Below are positions 1 through 9,206 of a stretch of DNA of 64,000 nt, in pieces; position 1 is the first letter of the stretch; every line of letters starts with the position of its first letter. The notes below the pieces were generated by a model. The model was given only the letters and a program-made list of their open reading frames with translations. It had not been told where the DNA came from and did no database searches. The stretch lies in NCBI RefSeq assembly GCF_042679305.1, contig NZ_JBHTMP010000020.1:49672-113671 (forward strand), given 5' to 3'. Position numbers and translations under genes: made by a program. The stretch is from Micromonospora_H sonneratiae (GTDB lineage Bacteria; Actinomycetota; Actinomycetes; Mycobacteriales; Micromonosporaceae).

Positions 1-1379
1 GGCACCGCGTCGGTCACCTCGACCTCGGTGGCGATGTCGAGACCGGTGGCCAGTCGGGTCACCAGCGACGCGCCCGAGAGCTGGGTCATGTTGAAGTACT
101 CCGACACCCGGGCCCGCAGTACCACCTCGTCACCGACCGTCGGCACGTATCCGCCGATCAGGCTGGTGTTGGACCCCATGAAGACGTAGATGCCGTCCGA
201 CGTGGTCGGGTCGCCGTCGCGGTCGGAGATCCGGCTCTGGAGGAAGAAGCCGTGCTGGTCGGCGCCGGCCGAGGTACGGGCCAGCGTCCGCTGCGTGATC
301 ACCCCGCGTACGTCGTACCGGTCGGTGCTGGTGCCGTTTCCGGAGGAGGGAGCCAGCGGGGAGCGGTCGGCCGGGCCGGACTCGGTGTCCAGGGTGCGCC
401 CCTGCACCTCGCCGACGGTCCGTACCTTCGTCACCTGGACGCTGAGTGAGCAGGTGCTGCTGGTGCCCTCGGCATCGGTCGCGGTGACGGTCACGGTGTA
501 GGAACCGGCGGCCAGGTCGGCGCTGGCGGTGATCGTCGCCCGGGCGGTACCGCCGGTCCCGTCGGCCGGGGTGACCGAGGTACGACTGATCGAGCCGCTG
601 GTCGGAGCCGGTACGACGGCGGTGACCGCCAGGTCGACGATGGTGTCGTCGACGTCGGTCGCGGTGACCTCCCGGCTGGCTGCCGTGCCGAACGAGGTGA
701 CCAGCGGTTCGCCGCAGACCAGGGTGGCCGGGTGGTCGACCGGGCCGCCACCGGTGGTGTGCCGGCCCAACCCGTCGAAGGTGTCCGTCGCCAGGCCGGT
801 CCACTGGACCGCCGGGTCGAAGGCGTCGGACGGGTCGGTGTCGCCAGAGATCACCGAGGGCTGCCGGCGCAGGGTGTTGTCGGCGGTGCTGGTCAGCCCG
901 GTGCCCCACTCGCTGCCCGGGTCGACGCCCACCTGACCGATGGAGTCGACCACCCGGTCGCCGGCCCGCAGCACGATCGCGTCGTCACCGTTGAACAGGC
1001 CGACGCTGGTCGTCTGGTCGGCTTCGGCCAGGATGGCCGCAGCGGCCGACGCGTGCGCGAAGACGAAGACGTCCCCGCTGGCGATCGTGCCGGTGAGCGG
1101 GAAGTCGGTCGCGTTGGCGGAGCCGTTGAAGTGGACCTGGAGCCGGTAACCGGCGGCGGCCAGGTCGATTGCGGCACCGGTGCCGTTGTACAGCTCGATC
1201 GCCTTGTTGTTGGCCGAGCCCTCCACGTACTCCGAGATGAACAGGTCGGTCGGCGCGGCACCGGCCGATGTCGGAGTCAACCCCACCGCCGCGAGGCTGG
1301 TGGTGACGATGCCGGCGAACGCGGTCAGCGTTCGCCGATGACGCCCGGATATCGGCGGGCGGGTACGGCGCGGGCGCAT
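1..1379 (-). CDS. ExeM/NucH-type secreted endonuclease, N-terminal part (runs off the window)
   Basis: The frame is open from the ATG at 1379 to the window edge (459 codons), so the C-terminal catalytic part is missing here. A basic N-terminus and hydrophobic segment ending near T-S-A-G-A-A (about residues 20-43) form a secretion signal. A lamin-tail-like domain follows (L-F-I-S-E-Y-V-E-G-S, N-N-K-A-I-E-L-Y-N-G), then an Ig-like stretch with repeated V-T-V-T-A-T. The OB-like segment D-G-I-Y-V-F and P-T-V-G-D-E-V-V-L-R is typical of ExeM/NucH nucleases, which carry a C-terminal endonuclease/exonuclease/phosphatase domain. Likely role: extracellular DNA degradation for phosphate and nucleoside supply. 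Family assignment is firm; activity cannot be judged without the C-terminus. Confidence 0.85.
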   Translation of the reverse strand, partial: MRPRRTRPPISGRHRRTLTAFAGIVTTSLAAVGLTPTSAGAAPTDLFISEYVEGSANNKAIELYNGTGAAIDLAAAGYRLQVHFNGSANATDFPLTGTIASGDVFVFAHASAAAAILAEADQTTSVGLFNGDDAIVLRAGDRVVDSIGQVGVDPGSEWGTGLTSTADNTLRRQPSVISGDTDPSDAFDPAVQWTGLATDTFDGLGRHTTGGGPVDHPATLVCGEPLVTSFGTAASREVTATDVDDTIVDLAVTAVVPAPTSGSISRTSVTPADGTGGTARATITASADLAAGSYTVTVTATDAEGTSSTCSLSVQVTKVRTVGEVQGRTLDTESGPADRSPLAPSSGNGTSTDRYDVRGVITQRTLARTSAGADQHGFFLQSRISDRDGDPTTSDGIYVFMGSNTSLIGGYVPTVGDEVVLRARVSEYFNMTQLSGASLVTRLATGLDIATEVEVTDAV

Positions 1380-1475
1380 ACGGCCTCCACATGATGAGAC
1401 AAGGGCCTCAGCACGTTAAGGGGTGTCCTTGGTCGCCGTCTATCCCCAACGGGACACGCCGGTGAATTGCCGGGG

Positions 1476-2498
1476 TCAGCTGTGGGCGTCCAGATGGTGC
1501 ACCAGCGTCGCCACGTCGGCACCGTACTCGCACCACTCGCGATCCTGTTGGAAACCGAGTTCCGCGTTGACCTGGAGCATCGCCTCGTTCGCCTGGGTGT
1601 TCCAGGTCTGCACCTCGGACAGACCCGGGGCGGCCGACCGTAGTTCGAGAAGCATCCGCGCCTTGATCGCCCGGTCGATGTTGTGTCCGTGGTGGTCACG
1701 GGCCACGATCGTGTCGTACTGGTCGGCCCGGGTCGGGTGCTGAGCTGGCACGACGACCTCGGTGAGCCCGGCCACCTGACCGGTGGCCTCGTGCACGGCC
1801 AGCACTATGTAGGGCTGCATCCCTCGGCGGTGTAGACAGTCGAGACTGTCCCGTAGCCGCTCCGGATCGAAGGAACTCGGGCGCAGGTCGAGGTCACCGT
1901 CGTCGGCGTCGCGTCGTTCCGCCTTGGCGCGGGCGTACGCCTCGATCAGGTCGTCCGGTGGCCCGCCCGGGAAGAAGTCGACCCGGTATCCGGCGCTGAT
2001 GCCGGCGGACATCTTCTCCACTGCCGACCAGTCCACGGTGGGCAGCCGGAGGACACTGCGGGTCTCCAGGAACTCCTGGCTGAAACCGAGGGACTCGTAG
2101 AACGCCACCGCCGGGGTGTCCCCGACGACCTCGACCCCGATCGACCGGAACCCTTCCTGGTACGCGCGTCGGGCTGCCTTGGACAGCAGTTGCCTGCCCA
2201 CGCCACGACGACGCACCTCGGGGTGAACCAGCACCTCGATCACGCCGATGTCGCCGAGCAGCAGCACATGGATGTGGCCGAGGATGCGACCGGACGTCCC
2301 GTCGGCGTCCGGTCCCTCCTGGGCGATCCACGAGATCCGCCGCTCGCCGGGCATCACCTCGGCGAGGTACTCCCGCAGCGAACTGGTCTGCCATGGGGGA
2401 TCCTCCGGCAGGTCTGCCGCCAGAGCCGCATTGAGTGTGTGCAGCAGCGACTCGATCTCGGCGGACGACGCCGTCCGGGGGTCCCATTCGCGCACCAT
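1476..2498 (-). CDS. tandem double-GNAT acetyltransferase
   Basis: A 340-residue protein with two GNAT folds in tandem. The N-terminal one (about 1-165) has the acetyl-CoA loop motif R-R-R-G-V-G-R-Q-L-L and the late F-Y-E-S-L-G-F strand, so it looks competent. The C-terminal one (about 185-340) ends in L-G-F-Q-Q-D-R-E-W-C and has a degraded acetyl-CoA loop (D-H-H-G-H-N-I-D-R-A). This layout resembles the mycothiol synthase/Eis-like double-GNAT proteins of actinobacteria, where one half often only binds substrate. The start could be GTG 2501 or ATG 2498; ATG is chosen, with no clear ribosome-binding site for either. The substrate is unknown. Confidence 0.85.
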   Translation of the reverse strand: MVREWDPRTASSAEIESLLHTLNAALAADLPEDPPWQTSSLREYLAEVMPGERRISWIAQEGPDADGTSGRILGHIHVLLLGDIGVIEVLVHPEVRRRGVGRQLLSKAARRAYQEGFRSIGVEVVGDTPAVAFYESLGFSQEFLETRSVLRLPTVDWSAVEKMSAGISAGYRVDFFPGGPPDDLIEAYARAKAERRDADDGDLDLRPSSFDPERLRDSLDCLHRRGMQPYIVLAVHEATGQVAGLTEVVVPAQHPTRADQYDTIVARDHHGHNIDRAIKARMLLELRSAAPGLSEVQTWNTQANEAMLQVNAELGFQQDREWCEYGADVATLVHHLDAHS

Positions 2499-2565
2499 CA
2501 CCCGTACAGCTTGCCGCTTACCGCAGCCGCACGGAAGTGCCTAGTTCTTCAAGGTGCGTGGATGG

Positions 2566-3969
2566 TTACGTACGGCTGGCGGTACCGTACCTGTTGGCGG
2601 TGTCGAAGACCTGCTGCGCGTACGCCTGCACGTTGTTGTAGGAGAGGATGGCGTTCCACCAGCCCGCCGCAGTCGTCAGATCACGGTTGCCGCTGCACAG
2701 ATAGTTACCGGCGGCCAGCGCTGCATCGTCGATGTCGTGCGGGTTCTTGACGCCGTCGTTGTCGGCGTCGGCCCCGTGGGTCTTCCAGGTGCTCGGAATG
2801 AACTGCATCGGGCCGACCGCCCGGTCGTAGGTCGTGTCGCTGTCGAGGAGGCCCTGGTCGGTGTCGCGGATCAGCTTGTTGTTGTTCTTACCGTTCAGCG
2901 GCGGTCCGTAGATCTTGGGCAGGGCCTGACCGTCGGGGAAGAGGATGGCTCCGTTGTGCTGGCCGTGGTTGGACTCGATCGATCCGATCGCCGCCAGGGT
3001 GGTCCAGCTCAACCGACAGGACGGTGTGGTCCGGGCGATGACCAGTTCGGCGTACCCGTACGCCTGTAGGGCGGTCGTCGACACGTTGATCCGGCTGCTG
3101 ATCTGCTGCGCCCAGGTGGCCAGCGCGTCGGCCGGCCGACCGCCGATGCCCAGACCGGGCGGCGTGGCGCTGGGGGTCCCGCTCGGGGCCACCGGTCCGA
3201 CCGACAGATCGGGCCCGGGGAGAACCGGCCAGTCGGGATTCGCCGCGCTGGGGCTGACGGTGGCCTTCGCCCGGGGAGTGGAGGCGGTGGCCGGGACGAG
3301 GATCGCGCCAGCCGCCCCGGTCATCGCCACGAGCGCCAGCAGCAGCAGCGCCGGCAGGGTCAGCCGCCCGCTCGGCCGTTTCGACCAGTCGCGTACGGCC
3401 CGGTTGGTGGCGGCGACCGCCTGGCGCGGTGGTGGCAGTCGGCGTACGGCGTGCGCGAAGGGCACCCGGACACGTCGACGGCGACCGCCGGTTGTCGGGT
3501 CAGTTCCGGTGTCCGGCTTCGTCGGCTGATCGCCGTCGGTGGTGGTCTTCGCGGTTTCGTCGGCGGTGGCGACGGTGGTCGTGGTCTTCGCGTCGTCGTC
3601 GGTGGTGGTCTTCGCAGTGCCGTCGTCGGTGGTGGTGTCCGTGGTCTTCGCGGCGGTGTCGACGACGGTGTCGGTGGTGCTGTCGACCGTCGTCGCGGTG
3701 GTCGCGGCAGTCTGCCCGACGGGACCGGTCGTGGTGTCGGTACGGTCGTCGGTCGAGGTGGCGGCAGCGCCGTCCGTGGCGGTTGCCGGCTTCTGGTCGT
3801 CGGCCCTGGTGACACTGTCCACCGGGGTCGCCGGACTCCGGTCAGCCGGAGTCGACTGGCGTACCAGCTTGACACCGGGGTCGGTTGCCGCGGTCGCGGT
3901 CGCCCCGTCAGGCGGGGGCGCACCGGGGCGTAGTCGCCGAACTGTCGGAGTGTCCTCGCCGTCCGCCAC
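2566..3969 (-). CDS. membrane-anchored lytic murein transglycosylase
   Basis: A 467-residue protein in three parts. Residues 1-180 are a very Thr/Asp-rich low-complexity cytoplasmic tail. One membrane helix follows at about 215-237 (L-P-A-L-L-L-L-A-L-V-A). The C-terminal 180 residues are an SLT/MltB-like transglycosylase domain with the catalytic glutamate in I-G-S-I-E-S-N-H-G, then G-P-M-Q-F-I-P-S-T-W and a D-A-D-N-D-G-V-K-N-P-H-D-I-D-D-A-A segment. It cleaves peptidoglycan glycan strands to 1,6-anhydro-muropeptides on the outer face of the membrane. The GTG start lies about 7 nt after a TAATAC-like -10, so the mRNA may be leaderless. It is divergent from the FmdB gene with only 57 bp between them. 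Confidence 0.88.
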   Translation of the reverse strand: MADGEDTPTVRRLRPGAPPPDGATATAATDPGVKLVRQSTPADRSPATPVDSVTRADDQKPATATDGAAATSTDDRTDTTTGPVGQTAATTATTVDSTTDTVVDTAAKTTDTTTDDGTAKTTTDDDAKTTTTVATADETAKTTTDGDQPTKPDTGTDPTTGGRRRRVRVPFAHAVRRLPPPRQAVAATNRAVRDWSKRPSGRLTLPALLLLALVAMTGAAGAILVPATASTPRAKATVSPSAANPDWPVLPGPDLSVGPVAPSGTPSATPPGLGIGGRPADALATWAQQISSRINVSTTALQAYGYAELVIARTTPSCRLSWTTLAAIGSIESNHGQHNGAILFPDGQALPKIYGPPLNGKNNNKLIRDTDQGLLDSDTTYDRAVGPMQFIPSTWKTHGADADNDGVKNPHDIDDAALAAGNYLCSGNRDLTTAAGWWNAILSYNNVQAYAQQVFDTANRYGTASRT

Positions 3970-4013
3970 CCGTCGAGTATTACCTACTGCGGCGCGAACG
4001 TCAGGTCCGGTCG

Positions 4014-4019
4014 TACCCT
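4014..4019 (+). promoter_or_regulatory. -10 hexamer TACCCT of a probable leaderless promoter
   Basis: TACCCT ends 7 nt before the ATG at 4027, which places the transcription start at or next to the start codon. There is no Shine-Dalgarno sequence. This is inference from spacing. Confidence 0.5.
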
Positions 4020-4026
4020 AGTTGCC

Positions 4027-4236
4027 ATGCCCCGGTACGAGTTTCGCTGCCGCTCCTGCGGCGACATCTTCGAGATTGACCGCCCGATGGCCCGGGCAGC
4101 CGAGCCCGCGACCTGTCCACAGGGTCATCCCGACACGGTGAAGTTGCTGTCGACAGTGGCGGTGACCGGCCGGGGCGGCGCCGGCCAGCGACCGGCCGCC
4201 GGCGGTGGCTGTTGCGGCGGAGGCTGTGGCTGCTGA
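4027..4236 (+). CDS. FmdB-family zinc-ribbon small protein
   Basis: A 69-residue protein opening with M-P-R-Y-E-F-R-C-R-S-C-G, the N-terminal zinc ribbon of the FmdB/CxxC_CxxC_SSSS family, with a second pair in C-P-Q-G-H. The tail is Gly/Cys-rich (G-G-G-C-C-G-G-G-C-G-C), adding five cysteines that could bind further metal. The family is named after the formamidase-operon regulator FmdB but its general role is unclear. A second, longer FmdB paralogue with a serine-rich tail lies at 56505-56915. Read-out appears leaderless from the hexamer at 4014. Confidence 0.85.
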   Translation: MPRYEFRCRSCGDIFEIDRPMARAAEPATCPQGHPDTVKLLSTVAVTGRGGAGQRPAAGGGCCGGGCGC

Positions 4237-4383
4237 CCCGGCAGCAACCGCCCGGTGCGGCCAGCCGACACGGGCTCGTGCTGGTCATCGGCTGTAACGT
4301 CCTGACCCGGTAGTTGACCCCAACTCGCTGTGTCCGCACGTCGTCACCGGTTAGCACCTTGGGTCGGGCCTGCGCATCCGTTC

Positions 4384-4396
4384 TTACGATGCGTAA
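4384..4396. promoter_or_regulatory. perfect palindrome TTACG-ATG-CGTAA, candidate operator
   Basis: A 13-bp inverted repeat 55 bp before the ATG of the cyclase-ATPase gene, inside a 215-bp intergenic region. The position suits a repressor or activator site, but no binding protein can be named. Confidence 0.3.
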
Positions 4397-4451
4397 CCGC
4401 ATGGTCATGCGGCAGCATGAACGCGACTTCCAGGGGGCGGAGGTTCCACGC

Positions 4452-7298
4452 ATGTCGGCACGGATCCGCTTGCCGAGTGGCCTGGTCACTTTTATGTTCA
4501 CCGACATCGAAGGCTCCACCAGGTTGGCCCAGATGCTCGGTCCGGGCTACCGCCCGGTGCTGGCCGAGCACCGGCGGCTGCTCCGTGACACGTTGGCCGC
4601 GACCGACGGCACGGAACTCCTGACCGAAGGGGACTCGTTCTTCGTCGCGTTCGACCATGCGGCAGCTGCCCTGGATGCCTGCCTGTCCGCGCAACGGGCA
4701 CTGGCCAGCGCCGAATGGCCGAGCCCGGACTCCGCCCCCCGGGTCCGGATGGGACTGCACACCGGCCATGCCGAACCGCTGGCCGGTGAGTACGCCAGTG
4801 CGGAGGTGCACCGGGCGGCGCGGATCGCCGCCGCCGCCCACGGTGGTCAGGTGCTCTGTTCCGGGGCGACCGCCCGCTACGCCGCCCCGCTACCGGACGG
4901 GGCCACCCTGCTCGACCTGGGGCTGCACCGGTTACGTGGGTTCGACGACCGGGAGCGGCTCTTCCAACTGGTCGCCCCCGGACTGGAACGACAGTTCCCC
5001 CGGCCCCGTACCGCCGAGGCCGTTCCGCACAACCTGCCGATCCAGGTCAGCTCGTTCATCGGCCGCCAGGAGGAACGGGTCGAACTCGGCCGGCTCGTCG
5101 GCGAGCACCGCCTGGTGACCGTGGTCGGGGCCGGCGGGGCGGGCAAGACCCGGCTGGCCGTGGAGCTGACCAGTGGGGTCGTCGAGGCGTACCCCGATGG
5201 GGTCTGGTTCGTCGACATCGCGACGGTGACCGATCCGGGCCTGGTGGCGTTCGCGATCGCCGCGGTCCTGGGCCTGCGGCCGGAACCGGGTCGACCGATG
5301 GCGGACACCCTCGTCGAGTACGCGGCCTCCCGGCGGATGCTCATCCTCCTGGACACCTGTGACGCGCAGCCGGCCGCATCCGCCGAGGTCGTCTCCCGGC
5401 TGCTCACCGGTGGCAGCGGGGTACGGGTGATGGCCACCAGCCGGGAGCCGCTCGGGCTGCCCGGTGAGGTGGTCTGGCGTATCCCGCCGCTGTCGGTCCA
5501 GCCAGGACCGGGCGGTGCGCCGAGTGACGCCATTGCGCTGCTGCTGGACCGTACGGCTGCGGCCCGGGGTGGCCGGCGGGCCGGGATGGCCGAGGCGGCC
5601 GACCTGCAACGGGTGGTGACCCGTCTCGACGGGCTGCCCCTGGCGATCGAACTGGCCGCCGCCCGGTTGCGGGTGTTGTCGGCCAGTCAGCTCGCCGAAC
5701 GGTTGGACGACGTGCTGGGGGCGCTGGACGCCGGCCAGGACGACCCGCAGCCGCTGCCCGCCCGGGGTCAACGGTGGATCGCCAACCAGCACGACACCGT
5801 CGACCTGGCTGCTGCCGCGCTCGGCTCGGCACCCACGCCTGCGGCCCGGGCCGCGCAACGGACGGCGACCCAGCGGCACGTCACCATGCAGGCGACGGTC
5901 ACCTGGTCCTACCGGACCCTGGGACCCCGGGCGGCCCGACTGTTGCGCTGGCTGGCGGTCTTCTCCGGGCCGGTGGACCTGGCGACCGTGGAGTGGCTGC
6001 TGGCCGACGACGCGCTCGATCCGCTGTCGGTGCTGGTCGACAAGTCGATGTTGCAGGCCGAGCCGACCGCCTCGGGCACCACCTACCGGATGCTCGACCC
6101 GATCCGGGCCTATGCCGCCCGGCGCCTGGTCGACGCCGGTGAGGAGCAGGCGGCCCGGGACCGGCATGTCGCGTGGTCACTGAACGCGTTGCAGCGGGCG
6201 TACCTCGGGCCGGACGAACGGCCGGTGACCCTGTCGCTGTACGCGCTCGATCCGTTGGCCGACGAGCTACGGGCGGCCCTGCGTTGGACGACCACCGGCG
6301 GCAGCGCCCGGTGTGGGCTGAAGCTGGCCGGTGGACTGGACCAGTGGTGGCGCGAGCGTGGGCTGGCCCGGGAGGGGCGGCTGTGGCTCTTCCGGCTCTA
6401 CGGGCGGATCGCCGAGACGCGTGAGCGGGTGCCCGACGCGGAGTTGGCGCTGGCGTACCACATGCATTCCACGCATGCCGGCGCGGACGGCGAGTTCGCC
6501 GAGGAGCTGCGGTTCTCGAAACGGGCCGAGGCCGCCGCCCGCCGGGCCGGTGACGACGGCCTGCTGGCCCGGGTGCTGGCCGGTCGGGCCTCGTCGCTGA
6601 TCGACATGAAGCAGCTGGTCGAGGCCGAACAGGTCTGCCGCGAGGTCATCGACTGGGCACACCGTCGTGAGGTCTCCGGCGAGGCGCTCTTCGCTGTCTA
6701 CAGCCTCGCCGAGTTGCTGTGGCACCAGGGCCGGCTGGACGAGGCAGCCGAGTTGCTGGGCGCGGCCCGACCGGTGGAGGCGGTCCGTCCGATCGAGCGG
6801 GCCCGACGCTCGGTGGACATGCTGCTGGGCATGGTGGCGCTGGCCCGGGGCGATCTGGTGGCCGCGCACGACCATCTGGTCGTCGCGTTGCGGTCCCGGA
6901 TGAGTCACGGCTTCCACGGGCGGGCCTGCGACACGGTCAGCGCGATCGCGGTGCGCTGCGCGGCCGGCGGTGACCCGGTGACGGCCGCCCGCCTGTTCGG
7001 CTCCGCCGCGCAGATCCGTGCGGCGATGCGCCGTACGCCGGGGATGTTCGGCGCCTACTGGCAGGCGGAGCAGGCCAACGTACGGGCGATGCTGGGTGAT
7101 TCGGCCTTCGACGCGGCCTACGCGGAGGGTACGGAGCTCAGCCTCGCCGAGGCGGCGGCGGTTGCGCTGGCGGTGGAGCATCCCGACCTGGCCGCCGGTT
7201 CGATCCGGTTCTCCGGTGCCGATGCGCCGGCCCGCCGCAGGAGGGGCACCCGCAGGGATGATCGACGCACCGGTCACCGGAACGAGTCCGCCCCGTAA
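4452..7298 (+). CDS. class III nucleotide cyclase fused to an NB-ARC-like ATPase and TPR domain
   Basis: A 948-residue multidomain signalling protein. Residues 1-180 are a class III adenylate/guanylate cyclase homology domain with F-T-D-I-E-G-S-T (metal aspartate) and T-E-G-D-S-F-F-V-A-F, the variant common in actinobacterial cyclase-ATPase fusions. A STAND/NB-ARC ATPase follows at about 200-500, with the P-loop G-A-G-G-A-G-K-T, Walker B-like I-L-L-D-T-C and sensor A-T-S-R-E-P-L-G-L-P-G-E. The last 400 residues are helical TPR-type repeats; no C-terminal LuxR HTH is seen, unlike several mycobacterial relatives. ATG 4452 was chosen because GGAGG sits 8 nt upstream. Whether the cyclase is catalytic is uncertain. 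Ligand and output are unknown. Confidence 0.88.
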   Translation: MSARIRLPSGLVTFMFTDIEGSTRLAQMLGPGYRPVLAEHRRLLRDTLAATDGTELLTEGDSFFVAFDHAAAALDACLSAQRALASAEWPSPDSAPRVRMGLHTGHAEPLAGEYASAEVHRAARIAAAAHGGQVLCSGATARYAAPLPDGATLLDLGLHRLRGFDDRERLFQLVAPGLERQFPRPRTAEAVPHNLPIQVSSFIGRQEERVELGRLVGEHRLVTVVGAGGAGKTRLAVELTSGVVEAYPDGVWFVDIATVTDPGLVAFAIAAVLGLRPEPGRPMADTLVEYAASRRMLILLDTCDAQPAASAEVVSRLLTGGSGVRVMATSREPLGLPGEVVWRIPPLSVQPGPGGAPSDAIALLLDRTAAARGGRRAGMAEAADLQRVVTRLDGLPLAIELAAARLRVLSASQLAERLDDVLGALDAGQDDPQPLPARGQRWIANQHDTVDLAAAALGSAPTPAARAAQRTATQRHVTMQATVTWSYRTLGPRAARLLRWLAVFSGPVDLATVEWLLADDALDPLSVLVDKSMLQAEPTASGTTYRMLDPIRAYAARRLVDAGEEQAARDRHVAWSLNALQRAYLGPDERPVTLSLYALDPLADELRAALRWTTTGGSARCGLKLAGGLDQWWRERGLAREGRLWLFRLYGRIAETRERVPDAELALAYHMHSTHAGADGEFAEELRFSKRAEAAARRAGDDGLLARVLAGRASSLIDMKQLVEAEQVCREVIDWAHRREVSGEALFAVYSLAELLWHQGRLDEAAELLGAARPVEAVRPIERARRSVDMLLGMVALARGDLVAAHDHLVVALRSRMSHGFHGRACDTVSAIAVRCAAGGDPVTAARLFGSAAQIRAAMRRTPGMFGAYWQAEQANVRAMLGDSAFDAAYAEGTELSLAEAAAVALAVEHPDLAAGSIRFSGADAPARRRRGTRRDDRRTGHRNESAP

Positions 7299-7320
7299 CG
7301 GATGACGCTACGGGGCGGAC
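7286..7320. terminator. bidirectional hairpin between convergent genes
   Basis: A perfect 12-bp inverted repeat (arms 7286-7297 and 7309-7320, 11-nt loop) that includes the stop codon of the cyclase gene and ends 12 nt before the stop of the convergent glycosidase gene. There is no T-run, as is usual in high-GC actinobacteria. Confidence 0.7.
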
Positions 7321-7331
7321 GGTGGTGTTCG

Positions 7332-8984
7332 TCAGCGGACGAATCGCGGCAGGCTCGGCGCGCTCTCGTTGTAGAGCCGGTCGAGCGTGGTCACCTGGTA
7401 GGTGTAGCGCTTGCCGGGCTCGGCGGTGGCGTCCAGGTAGGACTGTGCGCCGGTGCCGGTGGCCCGTACGGTGGCGACGAGTTGCCCGGCGTCGGCGAGG
7501 TCGCAGCGGCCGGGCAGGGTGGTTCCGTCGAACCGGTAGATGGCGTACGAAGTGGCCTTGCCGAACGGTCCGACGCCGTCAGCCGGCTGCCGCCAGGTGA
7601 GCCGGACCCCGTCTGCCTGCCGGTTCGCCCCGGTCACGACCGGGAACAGCAGCGGCTTGGCGGCCAGGTGCGGCATGGTCGGCACCAGCGCCGGCCGGGA
7701 GTAGTGCTCGGCGGCGTAGATGTCGGTGGCGCCGATCTTGTTCATCCGGATCTGGGTGGCGTTGAAGTGCACGTTGCCGGAGACCTCGGGGTAGTCCCGG
7801 TTGAACGTCAGGTGCCGGGACATCTCGGCCGGGTCCTGCCACGCGGCCGGCTGGCCGGGCTCGCCGATCTTGTAGTCGGCCTGTCCGATGTAGAGCTGCA
7901 CCCGGGTGCCCCGGACGACCTCGGACCACCAGGGCACGAGCTTGGCGTAGTCGGCGACGGCCAGGCCGATGTTCCAGTAGACCTGCGGAACGATGTAGTC
8001 GATCCACTCCTCCTTGACCCACTTGCGGGTGTCGGCGAAGTTGGCGTCGTACGACTGGGTGCCGTTGGTCTCCGAGCCGAGCGGGTCGGCGGCCTTGTTC
8101 CGCCAGATGCCGAACGGGCTGACCCCGAACTTCACCCACGGCTTGGCTGCCTTGATCTTCACGCTCATCTCCTGCACCAGCAGGTCGATGTTGTGCCGCC
8201 GCCAGTCCGCCTTGTTGGCGAAGCCGGTGCCGTACTGCTCGAAGGTCGCCTGGTCGCCAAAGTCCTGCCCGGCGGCCGGGTACGGGTAGAAGTAGTCGTC
8301 GAAGTGCACGCCGTCGATGTCGTACCGGGTGACGGCGTCCATCATCGCGGTCTGCACGAACTCGCGTACCTGCGGGATGCCCGGGTTGTAGTACAGCCGC
8401 GAGCCGGCGGCGTTGACCGGGTAGGCCACCGCCCAGTCCGGGTTCTGGCGGACCGGGTGGCCGGGGGCGAGCTTGTTGATGTCCGGGCCGGCGCCGTCGG
8501 GCATCGAGATGCGGTACGGGTTGAACCAGGCGTGGAACTCGAGGTTGCGCTTGTGCGACTCCTCGACCAGGTAGGCCAGCGGGTCCCAGCCCGGGTCCTG
8601 GCCGCGTACCCCGGTCAGGAACTCCGACCAGGGCTCGTGCGGCGACGGCCAGAACGCGTCGGCGGTCGGGCGGACCTGCACGACCACCGCGTTGTGGTTG
8701 AGTCGCTGGGCGAGGTCCAGCCAGCCCTGGTACTCCGCCTTCTGCGTGGCGATCCGGTCCGGTGCCGTGTACGAGGCCTTGGTGGGCCAGTCGATATTGA
8801 CCACCGAGGCGATCCACATCGCCCGGAGTTGGCGCTTCGGGGTGGCGGGGTCGGGCTGGCAGGTGGTGTCGTTGGTCGAGGTCGGTGCCGCGGGCGCGGG
8901 GGCGGCGCTCGCGGGGGTGGCGGCGACGAGCGAGCCGAGTAGCGCTATGGCCACCCCGGCGGCTCTGAGCCGATTTGCCTTCAT
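7332..8984 (-). CDS. secreted family-10-like glycoside hydrolase (DUF187/COG1649) with FN3 domain
   Basis: A 550-residue exported protein. Signal peptide residues 1-28 end in P-A-S-A-A-P. The catalytic region (about 45-430) starts with Q-L-R-A-M-W-I-A-S-V-V-N-I-D-W-P and contains G-V-H-F-D-D-Y-F-Y-P-Y and W-I-D-Y-I-V-P-Q-V-Y-W, hallmarks of the GHL10/DUF187 TIM-barrel family related to E. coli YngK/DigH, which cleaves denuded peptidoglycan glycans. The last 110 residues form a fibronectin type III-like module (G-V-R-L-T-W; Y-A-I-Y-R-F-D-G). AAGGGA precedes the ATG. Predicted role: extracellular remodelling of cell-wall or related glycans. Confidence 0.85.
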   Translation of the reverse strand: MKANRLRAAGVAIALLGSLVAATPASAAPAPAAPTSTNDTTCQPDPATPKRQLRAMWIASVVNIDWPTKASYTAPDRIATQKAEYQGWLDLAQRLNHNAVVVQVRPTADAFWPSPHEPWSEFLTGVRGQDPGWDPLAYLVEESHKRNLEFHAWFNPYRISMPDGAGPDINKLAPGHPVRQNPDWAVAYPVNAAGSRLYYNPGIPQVREFVQTAMMDAVTRYDIDGVHFDDYFYPYPAAGQDFGDQATFEQYGTGFANKADWRRHNIDLLVQEMSVKIKAAKPWVKFGVSPFGIWRNKAADPLGSETNGTQSYDANFADTRKWVKEEWIDYIVPQVYWNIGLAVADYAKLVPWWSEVVRGTRVQLYIGQADYKIGEPGQPAAWQDPAEMSRHLTFNRDYPEVSGNVHFNATQIRMNKIGATDIYAAEHYSRPALVPTMPHLAAKPLLFPVVTGANRQADGVRLTWRQPADGVGPFGKATSYAIYRFDGTTLPGRCDLADAGQLVATVRATGTGAQSYLDATAEPGKRYTYQVTTLDRLYNESAPSLPRFVR

Positions 8985-9206
8985 GCGGTGTGTCCCTTCA
9001 GTGGGGCTCCCGGGTCAGGTTGGTCGCGGCCCGGATTCGGCAACATTCGCCGCCCCGTGTATGCCGCTGGAAGAAAATTTTCACAGGTTACGGGGTGAGC
9101 GCAAGACCCCCGTCGGGTACGACCGGACCGGTAGGTGCGGTTCTCGGGCGATGGCCCACTATGGTGTGCACGTGCAGTCGCAGACGGGGGCGGAGCGGGA
9201 CGAGAA

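Noticed and set aside
8985..9206. Possible c-di-AMP riboswitch between glycosidase and K+ channel genes
   Set aside because: Both gene types are known targets, but I could not find the conserved pseudo-symmetric core motifs on either strand.
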